The notes below the pieces were generated by a model. It was not told the DNA's origin. It saw nothing but the letters and a program-made list of their open reading frames with translations, and made no database searches. A program made the position numbers and the translations under genes. Shown piece after piece: positions 34,663 through 43,341 of a DNA stretch of 64,000 bases (position 1 is the first letter of the stretch; every line of letters begins with the position of its first letter). The stretch is taken from the NCBI RefSeq assembly GCF_005938215.1, contig NZ_VCPD01000003.1:310001-374000 (forward strand), in the 5' to 3' direction. The DNA is from Ruegeria sediminis. Lineage in GTDB: Bacteria > Pseudomonadota > Alphaproteobacteria > Rhodobacterales > Rhodobacteraceae.

Positions 34663-36657
34663 TTACATCTGGTTTCGCGGCACGGCGTCCTCGATTTCAC
34701 GGGTATATACCACTTCGTCGTTCTCGTATGCGGTGATCGAGGCGCGCAGGAAAAAAGTGTTGGCGTCGGACCACATCTCGCTTCGCGTCTCGGTTCTCAG
34801 CCGCCAGTCGCCGCGCCCCAACTCTTCGGTCCAGTGGCAGGCGCCCCGGGCGGAGAGGGGATCGTCGGGATGGATGGACCAGCGTTCCCGGGCCACGCCG
34901 CCGCTGATCAGGCCATGCTCGCTGTCCTGTCGCAGGCCGAAATCGTCCTCGATGACCAGGCGCACCTCGCCGGTCGCAAGATCGGTCTCGGCGCGCCGCG
35001 CGTTCGAGGCCGCGCGCAGCGTTTCCACCTGCCAGGGCGTCTCGGATTGGGGCGGGGGAAAGACATGCTCGTCCGCGTCTGGCGTTGGGCGCTGGGGCAG
35101 CGAAAGCTCTCCGCCCGTCAGGTGCAGTTCGGCGGTTTCCGGCGAGGGCCAGATCATCGGCCAATAGGCGCTGGAAATGGCGAGCCGCAGTCGGTGGCCC
35201 TTGGGCACCCGGTAGGCGATCTGGTCGAGGTCCAGCGCGATGTCACAAGTTTCCCGCGGCTCCAGCGGCTGCGGGTCGGCATGGCTGTCCCGGTGGGTCA
35301 GGTTCAGCACGCCATACGTGATCCGGGTCGAGGCGCCGTCGGGGTGGAGGTGGTTCAGCCGCACGGCGATCTGCGCCTGCGGCTTGTCGGCGCTGAGCCG
35401 CAGCCGCAGCCGCGGCGCGCCGACGATGTCGAGGTTTTCCGCCAGCGGCGCGCCGTCGAAGCACACGGACAGCGCGTCGTCGGGCCGCTGGTCGCCTGGC
35501 ATCTCAGGGCCCAGCCAGATGGCGCAGTACTCGCCGCCTTCCATGCCGCAGTGATGCGGAGACCGCACGCGGACGTCCAGCGCGCCGTCGGCGCCGAGGC
35601 CGGCATTGCTCAGGGACAGGTGCTGCCGCGGCAGGTGGGAGGTCGCGCCCGAGGTTTCGGCGATCCAGCGCCCGGGACGTTCGGTGTACCAGCGGGCGGG
35701 CCGGACGCCGTCCATCAGGTAGGCGCGGTAGTCGGGATCGTCGGCGACGCCGGTGTCGATGCCCTTGAGCCAGTGATCCCACCAGCGCAACGCCTCTTGC
35801 AGAAAGCCGATTCGGGGTTCGGGAACGGCGAAATGCGGGTATTTGTGGACCCAGGGCCCCACGATCCCCTTGACCGGAGCGTCCAGCCGTTCGACCAGCA
35901 GCGGCACGGCGTTCTTGTAGGCGTCGCCCCAGCCGCCGATCGCCAGGGTGGCGGCCCTGATCGCGGCGTAGTCCTCGCAGACCGAGCCGTGCCGCCAATA
36001 GGCGTCGCGGGTCTGGTGGCGCAGCCAGAGCGACGGAAGGAAGGGTTCGTTCTTCAGCCGCTTCAGCCACAGTTCGCGCCAGTTCTCGCGCAGGTCCGGA
36101 TCCGGCGCGCGCGAGGAATAGGCCCACATCGTCGCGCCCCAGCCAAGGTTCTCGTTCAGCAGGCATCCGCCCTTGTAGTGGATGTCGTCGGCATAGCGGT
36201 CGGCGGTGGAACACAGGGTGATGATGGCCTTGAGCGGTTCGGGCTGCATCGCCGCCACCTGCAGCGCATTGAACCCGCCCCAGCTGATCCCCATCATGCC
36301 GACGCCGCCGTTGCACCAGGGTTGCGTTGCGAGCCAGCCGATCACCTCGACCGCGTCGTCCAGTTCCTGCTGCGTGTATTCGTCGGCCATCAGCCCTTCG
36401 CTGTCGCCGTTGCCGCGCATGTCTACGCGGATGCAGGCATAGCCGCGTTTGGCGAACCAGGGATGGGTCAGCGCGTCGCGCGCGGCGGTGCCGTCGCGCT
36501 TGCGGTAGGGCAGGTATTCCAGGATCGCGGGCACCGGGTCGTCGTCGGCATCCACCGGCCGCCAGACCCGGGCGGACAGGCGGCAGCCGTCGGACAGGGT
36601 GATGCCGAGATCCGGTATCTCTTCGATGTCGCGCAGGGCATTGGGGGCGGATGTCAT
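34663..36657 (-). CDS. CocE/NonD-family hydrolase (X-Pro dipeptidyl-peptidase fold)
   Basis: A 664-aa hydrolase of the X-Pro dipeptidyl-peptidase/cocaine esterase group. The alpha/beta domain has the nucleophile Ser in GISWGGFNALQ (about residues 122-132). There is an internal helical cap, and a C-terminal jelly-roll domain from about residue 340 (EYCAIWLG..., RLRLAISSAYWP). No signal peptide is seen, so it should be cytoplasmic. It is first in the direction of the ABC importer genes that follow on the minus strand (123 bases), suggesting it processes the imported compound. Confidence 0.87.
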   Translation of the reverse strand: MTSAPNALRDIEEIPDLGITLSDGCRLSARVWRPVDADDDPVPAILEYLPYRKRDGTAARDALTHPWFAKRGYACIRVDMRGNGDSEGLMADEYTQQELDDAVEVIGWLATQPWCNGGVGMMGISWGGFNALQVAAMQPEPLKAIITLCSTADRYADDIHYKGGCLLNENLGWGATMWAYSSRAPDPDLRENWRELWLKRLKNEPFLPSLWLRHQTRDAYWRHGSVCEDYAAIRAATLAIGGWGDAYKNAVPLLVERLDAPVKGIVGPWVHKYPHFAVPEPRIGFLQEALRWWDHWLKGIDTGVADDPDYRAYLMDGVRPARWYTERPGRWIAETSGATSHLPRQHLSLSNAGLGADGALDVRVRSPHHCGMEGGEYCAIWLGPEMPGDQRPDDALSVCFDGAPLAENLDIVGAPRLRLRLSADKPQAQIAVRLNHLHPDGASTRITYGVLNLTHRDSHADPQPLEPRETCDIALDLDQIAYRVPKGHRLRLAISSAYWPMIWPSPETAELHLTGGELSLPQRPTPDADEHVFPPPQSETPWQVETLRAASNARRAETDLATGEVRLVIEDDFGLRQDSEHGLISGGVARERWSIHPDDPLSARGACHWTEELGRGDWRLRTETRSEMWSDANTFFLRASITAYENDEVVYTREIEDAVPRNQM

Positions 36658-36708
36658 GCGGCGAGTGTCATCCGCAATTCCGACAAATAAAAGGGGGTAA
36701 TCGACAGA

Positions 36709-37812
36709 TCATTCGCGAATTGCGACCAGAAGGTCCATCACATTCGTTCCGGTGGGGCCGGTGACGAGCAATGCGCCCTTGCGATCGAGGTAGCTGCCGC
36801 TGTCGGCGGCACTCAGCGCTTCCGCGGCGCCGTCGCCCCATGTGGACCCGTCCACGATGGCGCCCGCCGCATCGGTCGGCCCGTCGGTGCCGTCGGTGCC
36901 GCCGACCACCAGGGTGATCCCGCCGCAGCCCGCGATCTCGTGCGCCAGGGCCAGGGCCAGCGCCTGGTTGCGGCCGCCCCTTCCCGGGTTCTCGGGCAGG
37001 ATGACGGTCGGTTCGCCGCCGAGGATCATCGCGCCGCGCGGCATGTCGCGCAGGCGCGGCCCCAGGCGCGCGGCCAGGGCCGGAAGGTCGTCATGCAGCG
37101 CTTCCTCGTTGGCCAGCACCGCGTACCCCGCCGTTTCCGCTGCCTGCGCCGCAGCGGCCCGGGCGTGGGCGTTCGAGGCGATGATCCGCGCGCGCGCCCT
37201 GAAGCTGAGCCCGTCCGGCAACGCGCCGATACCCGAGCCGATCACCATGAGGTCGTCGCCCGGCACGTCCGAGATCGCCAGGACCACGGCTTCGGCCCCC
37301 TGGAACCCCGACAGCAGCCCGCCGCCCTTGATCCGTGAAATCCCGCGCCGTTCGGCGTTCATCGCGGTGATGTCCAGCCCCGCCGCCAGAAGCCGCCGGT
37401 TGAGCGCGGCCAGATCGTCGAGGGTCTTGCCGGGCATCAGGTCCTCGGCCAGCGACGAGGCCCCGCCCGAGACCAGCAACAACAGGTGCGTGCCCGGCTC
37501 CATCGCCTCGACCGCCTCGCGCAGCGCCTGGCCGCCCTGAAGGCTGCGGGCGTCGGGAACCGGGTGCGACGCCTCGATCAGCTGGACATGGCCGGGCAGG
37601 CCGTCGCCGTGGCCGTCCTTGGTGACGACAAGGCAGGGCACCGCTCCGAACCGGTCGAGCGCCGCGCGCGCCATCGCCCCGGCGGCCTTGCCGACCGCCA
37701 GGATGCGGTCGGGCCTTTGCGTTTCGGCCAGGGCCGCCGCCGTGGCCGCGTAACCGCCGACCGCATCCACACCGGCCTGCCAGATCGTGCGGGCCATGTC
37801 GCGCCTGTCCAT
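36709..37812 (-). CDS. Glycerate 2-kinase (DUF4147/MOFRL type)
   Basis: A 367-aa glycerate kinase phosphorylating D-glycerate with ATP to 2-phosphoglycerate. The N-terminal DUF4147 domain has AVGKAAGAMARAAL (about residues 39-52), SHPVPD, and LLLVSGGASSL (about 106-116). The C-terminal MOFRL domain has GGEPTVILPENPGRGGRNQALALALAHEI (about 266-294) and GTDGTDGPTDAAGAIVD. It overlaps the dtd stop by four bases. The role is glycerate or serine/glyoxylate metabolism. Confidence 0.92.
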   Translation of the reverse strand: MDRRDMARTIWQAGVDAVGGYAATAAALAETQRPDRILAVGKAAGAMARAALDRFGAVPCLVVTKDGHGDGLPGHVQLIEASHPVPDARSLQGGQALREAVEAMEPGTHLLLLVSGGASSLAEDLMPGKTLDDLAALNRRLLAAGLDITAMNAERRGISRIKGGGLLSGFQGAEAVVLAISDVPGDDLMVIGSGIGALPDGLSFRARARIIASNAHARAAAAQAAETAGYAVLANEEALHDDLPALAARLGPRLRDMPRGAMILGGEPTVILPENPGRGGRNQALALALAHEIAGCGGITLVVGGTDGTDGPTDAAGAIVDGSTWGDGAAEALSAADSGSYLDRKGALLVTGPTGTNVMDLLVAIRE

Positions 37813-38249
37813 CAGCTTTCCATCCAGATTGTCACCGGCCCGTCATTGACCAGCTCTACCGCCATATCCGCGCCGAACCTTCCCGTCGCGACGGGAACGC
37901 CCTGTTCCGCCAGTTTTGCGGCAAAATACTCGTAGAGGCGTTCGCCCTCGGCGGGGGCCGCCGCCGCCGAAAAGCCGGGGCGGTTGCCGCGCGACGTGTC
38001 GGCGGCCAGCGTGAACTGGCTGACCACGAGGGCCGAGCCGCCGATGTCGAGAACGGAACGGTTCATCTTGCCCGCTTCGTCGTTGAAGATGCGCAGCCGC
38101 GCGATCTTGGCGGCCAGGTGATCGGCCTGTGCCTCGGCGTCGCCCTGCATGGCGCAGACGAGGATCAAAAGGCCGGGGCCGGTCTTGCCGATCACCTCGC
38201 CGTCGACGGCGACCGAGGCGCGGGACACACGTTGGATCAGGGCGCGCAT
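37812..38249 (-). CDS. dtd: D-aminoacyl-tRNA deacylase
   Basis: A 145-aa deacylase that removes D-amino acids mischarged onto tRNA. The start [13 protein letters not shown], the catalytic SQFTLAAD (about residues 77-84) and the NRPGFSAAA and NDGPVTIW motifs near the end are the family's signature. The frame is open to 38474 but 38249 is the true start by alignment and by the GGAG upstream. Coupled to the glycerate kinase gene by an ATGA overlap. Confidence 0.96.
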   Translation of the reverse strand: MRALIQRVSRASVAVDGEVIGKTGPGLLILVCAMQGDAEAQADHLAAKIARLRIFNDEAGKMNRSVLDIGGSALVVSQFTLAADTSRGNRPGFSAAAAPAEGERLYEYFAAKLAEQGVPVATGRFGADMAVELVNDGPVTIWMES

Positions 38250-38283
38250 TTCATCTCCTTCCGTTTCCTGGCTGACGGTGGTT

Positions 38284-38952
38284 TCAACCCCGCCAGTCGA
38301 CGAACTCGTCGAGCTCGGCGCGGTCGGTCCTGAAGGCATTGGCCGGATGGTCGGGATCGGCATAGCCGAAGGAAATGGCGCAGAGCACCAGCCGGTCATC
38401 CGGGATGCCGAAATGGCGGTGCAGGAACGGGCTGTAGGAGGCGACGGCGGCCTGCGGGATGGTGGCGATGCCAAGCGCCTGCGCCGCCAGCGTGAAGGCG
38501 GTCACGAACCCGCCGCAGTCGAGGGCGCCGTAGGATCCCAGCTCGGCGGGGCTGGATACGATGGCGCAATGCGGGGCGCCGAACAGGGCGAAGTTCTTCA
38601 TCATCTCGCGGGCCGAGCCGGCGCGGTCACCCTTTTCCACGCCCACCGCTTCGTAAAGCGCCCAGCCGCAGGTCCGGCGGCGCTGCTGGTAGACGCCGGA
38701 ATAGGAGGTGGGGAAGGGCAGATCGGGAGCATGGGCGCCGGTGGCGGCCTCGTGCAGCAGCGCCGTGCGGAACCTGTCGGTCTCGTCGCCGCTGGTGACC
38801 ACCACCTGCCAGGGCTGGGCGTTGCACCAGCTGGGCACGCGGCGCGCGCTGGACAAGATGCGTTCGATGTCCGCCCGGGGAACCGGGTCCGGGCGGAAGG
38901 CGCGGCAGGAATGGCGGCGGGCCAGAAGATCGTCCAGGTCGGCAAGTTCCAT
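38284..38952 (-). CDS. Nitroreductase-family FMN oxidoreductase
   Basis: A 222-aa nitroreductase. It has the FMN-phosphate-binding [13 protein letters not shown] (about residues 11-23), [18 protein letters not shown] (about 35-52) and the late [23 protein letters not shown] region. Such enzymes reduce nitroaromatics or quinones with NAD(P)H. Thirty-four bases separate it from dtd on the same strand, so it may head a unit with dtd and the kinase gene. Confidence 0.9.
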   Translation of the reverse strand: MELADLDDLLARRHSCRAFRPDPVPRADIERILSSARRVPSWCNAQPWQVVVTSGDETDRFRTALLHEAATGAHAPDLPFPTSYSGVYQQRRRTCGWALYEAVGVEKGDRAGSAREMMKNFALFGAPHCAIVSSPAELGSYGALDCGGFVTAFTLAAQALGIATIPQAAVASYSPFLHRHFGIPDDRLVLCAISFGYADPDHPANAFRTDRAELDEFVDWRG

Positions 38953-39033
38953 CGGTGTTCCCCTTCCTCGTCGCCGCGCAAGATGGCCGCCGCGCGCCTG
39001 CTGTGCAAGGGGGCATTCCGCCCGGGTTTTTGA

Positions 39034-39056
39034 GCGGGATCAATGATGAATCCCGC
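39034..39056. promoter_or_regulatory. Inverted repeat upstream of hsp20
   Basis: GCGGGAT-N9-ATCCCGC is a perfect 7+7 repeat with a 9-base spacer, ending 45 bases ahead of the hsp20 start. The spacing equals that of CIRCE (HrcA) operators, but the arms differ. It could be an operator, or a hairpin terminator/leader element without a T-run. Confidence 0.4.
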
Positions 39057-39101
39057 CAAGTGTGGCACTATATTCAGAACAGCAAGAAAGGAGGACTGTT
39101 C

Positions 39102-39521
39102 ATGGTTGAGAAATCCGATCAAGCTGGCCTCTGGCCATCGCTCTATGACCCCTTCCGGCATTTCGGATCACGGCTGGCGGACTGGTTGAGCCCCGCCACC
39201 GAAGCGTCCGGCAGCGACAAGTCCTATGACATCTCGATGGAATTGCCGGGCGTATCCGAAGCGGACATCGAACTGACGGTGGACGATGGCGTCGTCACCA
39301 TCCGCGGCGAGAAGAAGACCCACGAAGAGAAGAAGGGCGACACCTGGTACTTCTCGGAACGCCAGTACGGCGCGTTCCGCCGGTCGTTCCGCCTGCCCGA
39401 GGACGCGGACGGCGCCAAGGCGAGCGCCAGGATGATGGATGGCGTGCTGCACATCACGGTGCCGAAGAAGCCTGCGGAAAGGGCCGAATCCTCGCGCAAG
39501 ATCGCGATCGACCGCGGCTGA
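39102..39521 (+). CDS. Small heat-shock protein Hsp20
   Basis: A 139-aa alpha-crystallin-type chaperone. The core domain runs from SYDISMELPGVSEADIEL (about residues 42-59) to the IxI-like tail, with GVVTIRGEKK and GVLHITVPKK as the two signature strands. A textbook AAGGAGG stands 8 bases before the ATG; the open frame from 38955 is not used. It binds unfolding proteins under heat or other stress. Upstream is an inverted repeat at 39034. Confidence 0.93.
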   Translation: MVEKSDQAGLWPSLYDPFRHFGSRLADWLSPATEASGSDKSYDISMELPGVSEADIELTVDDGVVTIRGEKKTHEEKKGDTWYFSERQYGAFRRSFRLPEDADGAKASARMMDGVLHITVPKKPAERAESSRKIAIDRG

Positions 39522-39546
39522 TCCGGGCCTGTCGGGGCCGCTAGGG

Positions 39547-40668
39547 TCATTGCTGGCCGGTCGCCATCAGGTAGCCGACGCCGGCCGCCGCCAGCAGGCC
39601 CAGCACGACCGCGATCGTGACCTTGATCGCGGACCACGGGCGTTCGCCCTGCACCCGGCCGGTCCTGCCGTTGACCACGAAGCGGTAGGTCTGGCCTCTG
39701 TACTTGTAGGCGGCCAACCAGACCGGCAGCAGGATGTGCTTGAAGGTCACGTCGCGCACGTCCGTGTCGATGTCGTGAATGCGCTGACGGTCGCCGCCGA
39801 TGTCGAAGCGCACATCGCGTTCGATCACCCGCGCCATGTGGGCGCGCGCCAGTTGGTACCCTTCGCGCAGTTCGACCGTGTAGGCCTCGGCCCGGAACCC
39901 CGCCAGGTATTCGGGCTGATAGGGTTCCAGCGCGGGCAGGTCCCAGGGTTCCAGCGCGTCGGTGTAGCTTTTGGGCAGCGACTGCGAGGCCAGCACCAGC
40001 ACGTCGTCGAAGAACCGCGCGACACGGCCCGATTTCGGGCTCCAGCGGACTTTGGGAACCTGCTGGCGGACCCGCTTGCCGTCCCGCACCACCATGCGGG
40101 TCTCGTAATAGACGACGCCGCGCTCGCCCCGGTAGGCCGAGCGGGTGTCCGCGTCGAAGGTCCAGTAGGGGACGTAGATGCCCTGCATCCTGCGGCCCTT
40201 GCGCGCGTAATCCTTGAGCCCGTTCGGCGCGAACCACAGGCGCCCCAGCCAGTCGCCCATCGCCTTGTGCGCCTCGCGCTCGTCGAGGGCGAAGGGCAGG
40301 ACGCCGCGCGGCTTGATGTGGCGGTTGATGCCGGTATCCGTCACCACCGGCGTCGCGCAGAACGGGCATTCGGCGGCGTGGGTGTCGGGGTCGAATTCGA
40401 CCTGCGCCGCGCAGTTCGGGCAGGTCAGAACCCGGGTCTCCTCGATCTCCACCTCGGGCAGGCGCTGGGCGATGGCGGCGTCGAAATCAAGCTCGCGCAG
40501 GTTGGCGCCTTTCCACGGACCCGACCGGATCGGTTCGGAATGGCCGCAGTGATCGCAGACCAGCATGCCTTGGCCTGGATCGAACCGGTAGTCCGCACCG
40601 CATTGGTCGCAGGGAAAGCGGTGTTCCTGCGGGGCCGGGCTGTTGCCGTTCGAGAGCGTTCCGGACAT
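39547..40668 (-). CDS. Zinc-ribbon membrane-anchored protein (often misnamed primosomal protein N')
   Basis: A 373-aa protein with two N-terminal zinc ribbons: CDQCGADYRF...CDHCG (about residues 20-42) and CPNCAAQVEF...CPFC (about 83-104). A long central region contains several Tyr/Trp-rich strands (IYVPYWTFDAD, LPVWLAAYKYRG) and one C-terminal transmembrane helix (about 350-368). Databases often label relatives as replication factor Y helicase, but no helicase motifs are present. Likely membrane-associated. It is last in the minus-strand cluster with SPFH, TelA and XpaC genes, four bases after the b561 stop. Confidence 0.75.
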   Translation of the reverse strand: MSGTLSNGNSPAPQEHRFPCDQCGADYRFDPGQGMLVCDHCGHSEPIRSGPWKGANLRELDFDAAIAQRLPEVEIEETRVLTCPNCAAQVEFDPDTHAAECPFCATPVVTDTGINRHIKPRGVLPFALDEREAHKAMGDWLGRLWFAPNGLKDYARKGRRMQGIYVPYWTFDADTRSAYRGERGVVYYETRMVVRDGKRVRQQVPKVRWSPKSGRVARFFDDVLVLASQSLPKSYTDALEPWDLPALEPYQPEYLAGFRAEAYTVELREGYQLARAHMARVIERDVRFDIGGDRQRIHDIDTDVRDVTFKHILLPVWLAAYKYRGQTYRFVVNGRTGRVQGERPWSAIKVTIAVVLGLLAAAGVGYLMATGQQ

Positions 40669-40672
40669 GATC

Positions 40673-41161
40673 TCAAGCCTGCGGTTTCGTCATGCGCGTC
40701 ATCGTGCCGTCCTTCCAGACATTTTGATGCCAGAGGGCCATTACGGCGTGTCCCAGCGAGACGAGGATCAGCGTGAAGCCGAACAGTTCATGCACCTCGC
40801 CCGCCGGTTCGACGCCGCCATACCAGGCCGTGGCGCCGAGCGCGGGCGTGACCACCATCAGCAGGTAGAGCAGGCGGTGCCCCCAGAGCGCGGCGGCGGC
40901 GATCATAGGGGAGCTGCCCGGGACCGGCCCCGGCGCGCCCTGGATCAGCCGCACGATGAGGTGCAGCAGGATCAGCGCGAAGACCGCGCCGCCGATCCAG
41001 ACATGCGCGGTGTTCCCCTCGATCCCGCTTGCTCCGGTTTCGATCCGTTTTTCCAAGGCGCGCCCCATCCCTTCGTGCGTGAACCAGGCGGCGGCGATCA
41101 GGACGGCGATGAGCCAGTGAAGCGTGATTTGCAGGGCGGAATACCCGTTGCGTCGCGGCAT
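40673..41161 (-). CDS. Cytochrome b561 family protein
   Basis: A 162-aa four-helix membrane protein. The first helix carries ALQITLHWLIAVLIAAAWFTHEGMG (about residues 8-32) with the haem His, and further His residues lie in LLHLIVRL, ALWGHRLLYL and the final LVSLGHAVMALWHQ. This is the pattern of bacterial CybB, a di-haem quinol:acceptor oxidoreductase. The gene sits between the SPFH and zinc-ribbon genes. Confidence 0.9.
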   Translation of the reverse strand: MPRRNGYSALQITLHWLIAVLIAAAWFTHEGMGRALEKRIETGASGIEGNTAHVWIGGAVFALILLHLIVRLIQGAPGPVPGSSPMIAAAALWGHRLLYLLMVVTPALGATAWYGGVEPAGEVHELFGFTLILVSLGHAVMALWHQNVWKDGTMTRMTKPQA

Positions 41162-41224
41162 GTCTCTGCTTCCTTTCCGGCTGCGGACCTCACTGAAACT
41201 GTCCGCAAGCGAGGCTCCGTCGGT

Positions 41225-42352
41225 TTAGGCGCCCGGCGGAGGCGGCGGCAGGATGGTGAACAGCTGCGCCAGGTCCTGCACGTCCTCGGCCCGTTTCCAA
41301 CCGTCCTGACCGGCGGTCCAGACATAGGTGTCGCGGGTGATTTCGCCCGCCGCCGCCATTCGCCCCAGCCGGGCCCGCGAGAACGGGCCGCTGGTCTGGC
41401 CGTTTTCGGCGACATGCCAGACGCGCTCGACCGGCGGCGGGGGCGGCGCGACGGACGGCGCCGGGGCCGCGGGGCGCGTGCCCCAGGGGCCGCCCGGCTG
41501 GCCCGATGCCATCTGCTGCGCCATCGCCATGCCCATTCCCATGCCGAGCCCCGCGCCCATGCCGCCGCCTCCGGAGGGGTTCTGCGCCGCAGCCGTCATC
41601 GCCTCGGCCGCCGAATATTGCGTGAACTTGCCCAGATCGCCGGCCAGCCCCATCGAGGTGCGCTTGTCCAGCGCCGCCTCGACCGCCGGGGGCAGCGAGA
41701 TGTTCTCGATGTAGAACTCGGGCATTTCCAGCCCGTAGGTGTCGAGCACGGGCGCGACCTCGGCCGCGATCAGCTTGCCCAGATCGGCGGTGTTGGCGGC
41801 CATGTCCAGCACCGGGATGCCCGATGCGGCGATCACGCGGCTGAATTCCTGCACGATGATGTTGCGGATCTGGTAGCTGATCTCGTCCATGGTGAACTCG
41901 CCGTCGGTGCCGACGATCTCGACCATGAAGCGCGCCGGGTCCTTCACCCGGATGGTGTAGGTGCCGTAGGCGCGGATGCGGGTCGGGCCGAATTCCGGGT
42001 CGCGCAGCATGATCGGGTTCTTGGTGCCCCATTTCAGGTCGTTGAACCGGGTGGTGTTGACGAAATAGATCTCGGACTTGAACGGGCTCTTGAAGCCGTG
42101 ATCCCAGTGCTGCAGCGTGGTCAGGATCGGCATGTTGTTGGTCTCGAGCATGTAGAGGCCCGGCGTGAACACGTCGGCAAGCTGGCCTTCATGGACGAAA
42201 ACCGCGGCCTGCCCCTCGCGCACCGTCAGCTTGGCGCCGTACTTGATCTCGTGGCCCTCGCGCTCGAACCGCCAGACCATGGTGTCGCGGGTGTCGTCCA
42301 CCCAGTGAATGACATCGATGAATTCGCCGGTCAGAAAATCGAAAATTCCCAT
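41225..42352 (-). CDS. SPFH-domain protein with C-terminal GYF-like domain
   Basis: A 375-aa protein opening MGIFDFLTGEFIDVIHWVDD as in YdjI-type SPFH proteins. The SPFH/band 7 region spans about residues 30-230, then comes a Gly/Met- and Pro-rich linker (about 265-305) and a GYF_2-type domain (WHVAENGQTSGPFSRARLGRM, about 309-329). It lacks a transmembrane helix. Relatives sit with zinc-ribbon proteins and are linked to membrane-stress responses. The upstream gene is a DUF2927 lipoprotein (22-base gap). Confidence 0.85.
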   Translation of the reverse strand: MGIFDFLTGEFIDVIHWVDDTRDTMVWRFEREGHEIKYGAKLTVREGQAAVFVHEGQLADVFTPGLYMLETNNMPILTTLQHWDHGFKSPFKSEIYFVNTTRFNDLKWGTKNPIMLRDPEFGPTRIRAYGTYTIRVKDPARFMVEIVGTDGEFTMDEISYQIRNIIVQEFSRVIAASGIPVLDMAANTADLGKLIAAEVAPVLDTYGLEMPEFYIENISLPPAVEAALDKRTSMGLAGDLGKFTQYSAAEAMTAAAQNPSGGGGMGAGLGMGMGMAMAQQMASGQPGGPWGTRPAAPAPSVAPPPPPVERVWHVAENGQTSGPFSRARLGRMAAAGEITRDTYVWTAGQDGWKRAEDVQDLAQLFTILPPPPPGA

Positions 42353-42374
42353 GGGTTTTCTCCTGTCATGTCGG

Positions 42375-43316
42375 TCAACGCGGTTTTGCGGTCAATTCCT
42401 TGGCAATGACATGCGCCGTCGGGCGGGCCTCTTCCGCGCTCATCCCCGGCACCATGCGGGGGTCGTAGAGCATCGCCAGCAGCTTTTCGTCATGGCTGGT
42501 CAGCAGCGCGAACTCGTCATCGTCGTTGAAGATCGAGGGCCGCGCGGTCGGGCTGTCATTGGGCAGGCCCAAGCCCTGCGCAATCTCTTCGTGGATGCAG
42601 CTGAGGCGCACCAGGTCCGGATGTTCCGCCCGCACCAGCGCCACCGCGCGGGTGTAGACATGCGGCGAGCCGTTGGTGGCCGAGGCGAAGACGAAACAGT
42701 AGAAGGACCGCGGCAGATCCTCGAACAGGTCGAGCTGCGCCTGCCCGATGTTCGGGATCAGCTGCCGCAGCCGGTTCTGCACGAAGGCGGTGTCGTCCTC
42801 GCCCGCGACGAAGACGTGGAAGTTCGGGTTGCGGTCGGTGGTGGTGATCGAGTGGCCGGTGATCCGCGACAGACGCGCCGCATAGTCGTTCACCCGGGCG
42901 GCGTCTTCGGCGCGCCGGTCCAGCGGGACGCTGGGCCCGAATTCGGTGCCGATCCGAACCGGCCCCTTCCAGCGGCCGAGATGCCCGCTGGTCCGCCGGC
43001 TGGTCGCCAGGATCGCCTGCCCGGGATATTCATTGTAGAACGCGATCGCCTCGAAGTTCCGCACCAGGTCGTCGGCGTCATAGGGCGTGTCCGGCCCGCC
43101 GCCGTCGGTCCGCAACAGGCCGCGCGTCAGCAGGTCGTTCTGAACCTTTTCGTAATACCGGGCGAGGTCGAGACTGGCCGCCGAGGGGGGTGTCACGACA
43201 TCGGTCGTCGTCCCGAGATCGGGCGGCCGGGGCTGCGGCGGCACGACGCTGGTCAACGCGGTTTCGCAGCCGGCCAACGCCAGAAGCGCAACCGCCGCCG
43301 CCAACGAACGCATCAT
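42375..43316 (-). CDS. DUF2927 lipoprotein
   Basis: A 313-aa protein with a lipoprotein signal (AAAVALLALAGC, lipidated Cys at about residue 17) and a DUF2927 domain. The C-terminal half has FAGEDD/VFVAGEDD-type strands, RLSCIHEEIAQGLGLPNDSP (about 222-241; His-Glu-Glu resembles a metalloprotease HExx site) and FALLTSHDEKLLAMLYDP. The upstream open frame to 43415 overlaps telA and is ignored. Probably outer or inner membrane-anchored in the periplasm. Function not established. Confidence 0.8.
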   Translation of the reverse strand: MMRSLAAAVALLALAGCETALTSVVPPQPRPPDLGTTTDVVTPPSAASLDLARYYEKVQNDLLTRGLLRTDGGGPDTPYDADDLVRNFEAIAFYNEYPGQAILATSRRTSGHLGRWKGPVRIGTEFGPSVPLDRRAEDAARVNDYAARLSRITGHSITTTDRNPNFHVFVAGEDDTAFVQNRLRQLIPNIGQAQLDLFEDLPRSFYCFVFASATNGSPHVYTRAVALVRAEHPDLVRLSCIHEEIAQGLGLPNDSPTARPSIFNDDDEFALLTSHDEKLLAMLYDPRMVPGMSAEEARPTAHVIAKELTAKPR

Positions 43317-43341
43317 TCTGGCCCGATCCCTTCTCAAGATG

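Noticed and set aside
39547..40668. Annotation of the zinc-ribbon protein as primosomal protein N' helicase
   Set aside because: There are no helicase motifs; only zinc ribbons and a C-terminal membrane helix are visible.
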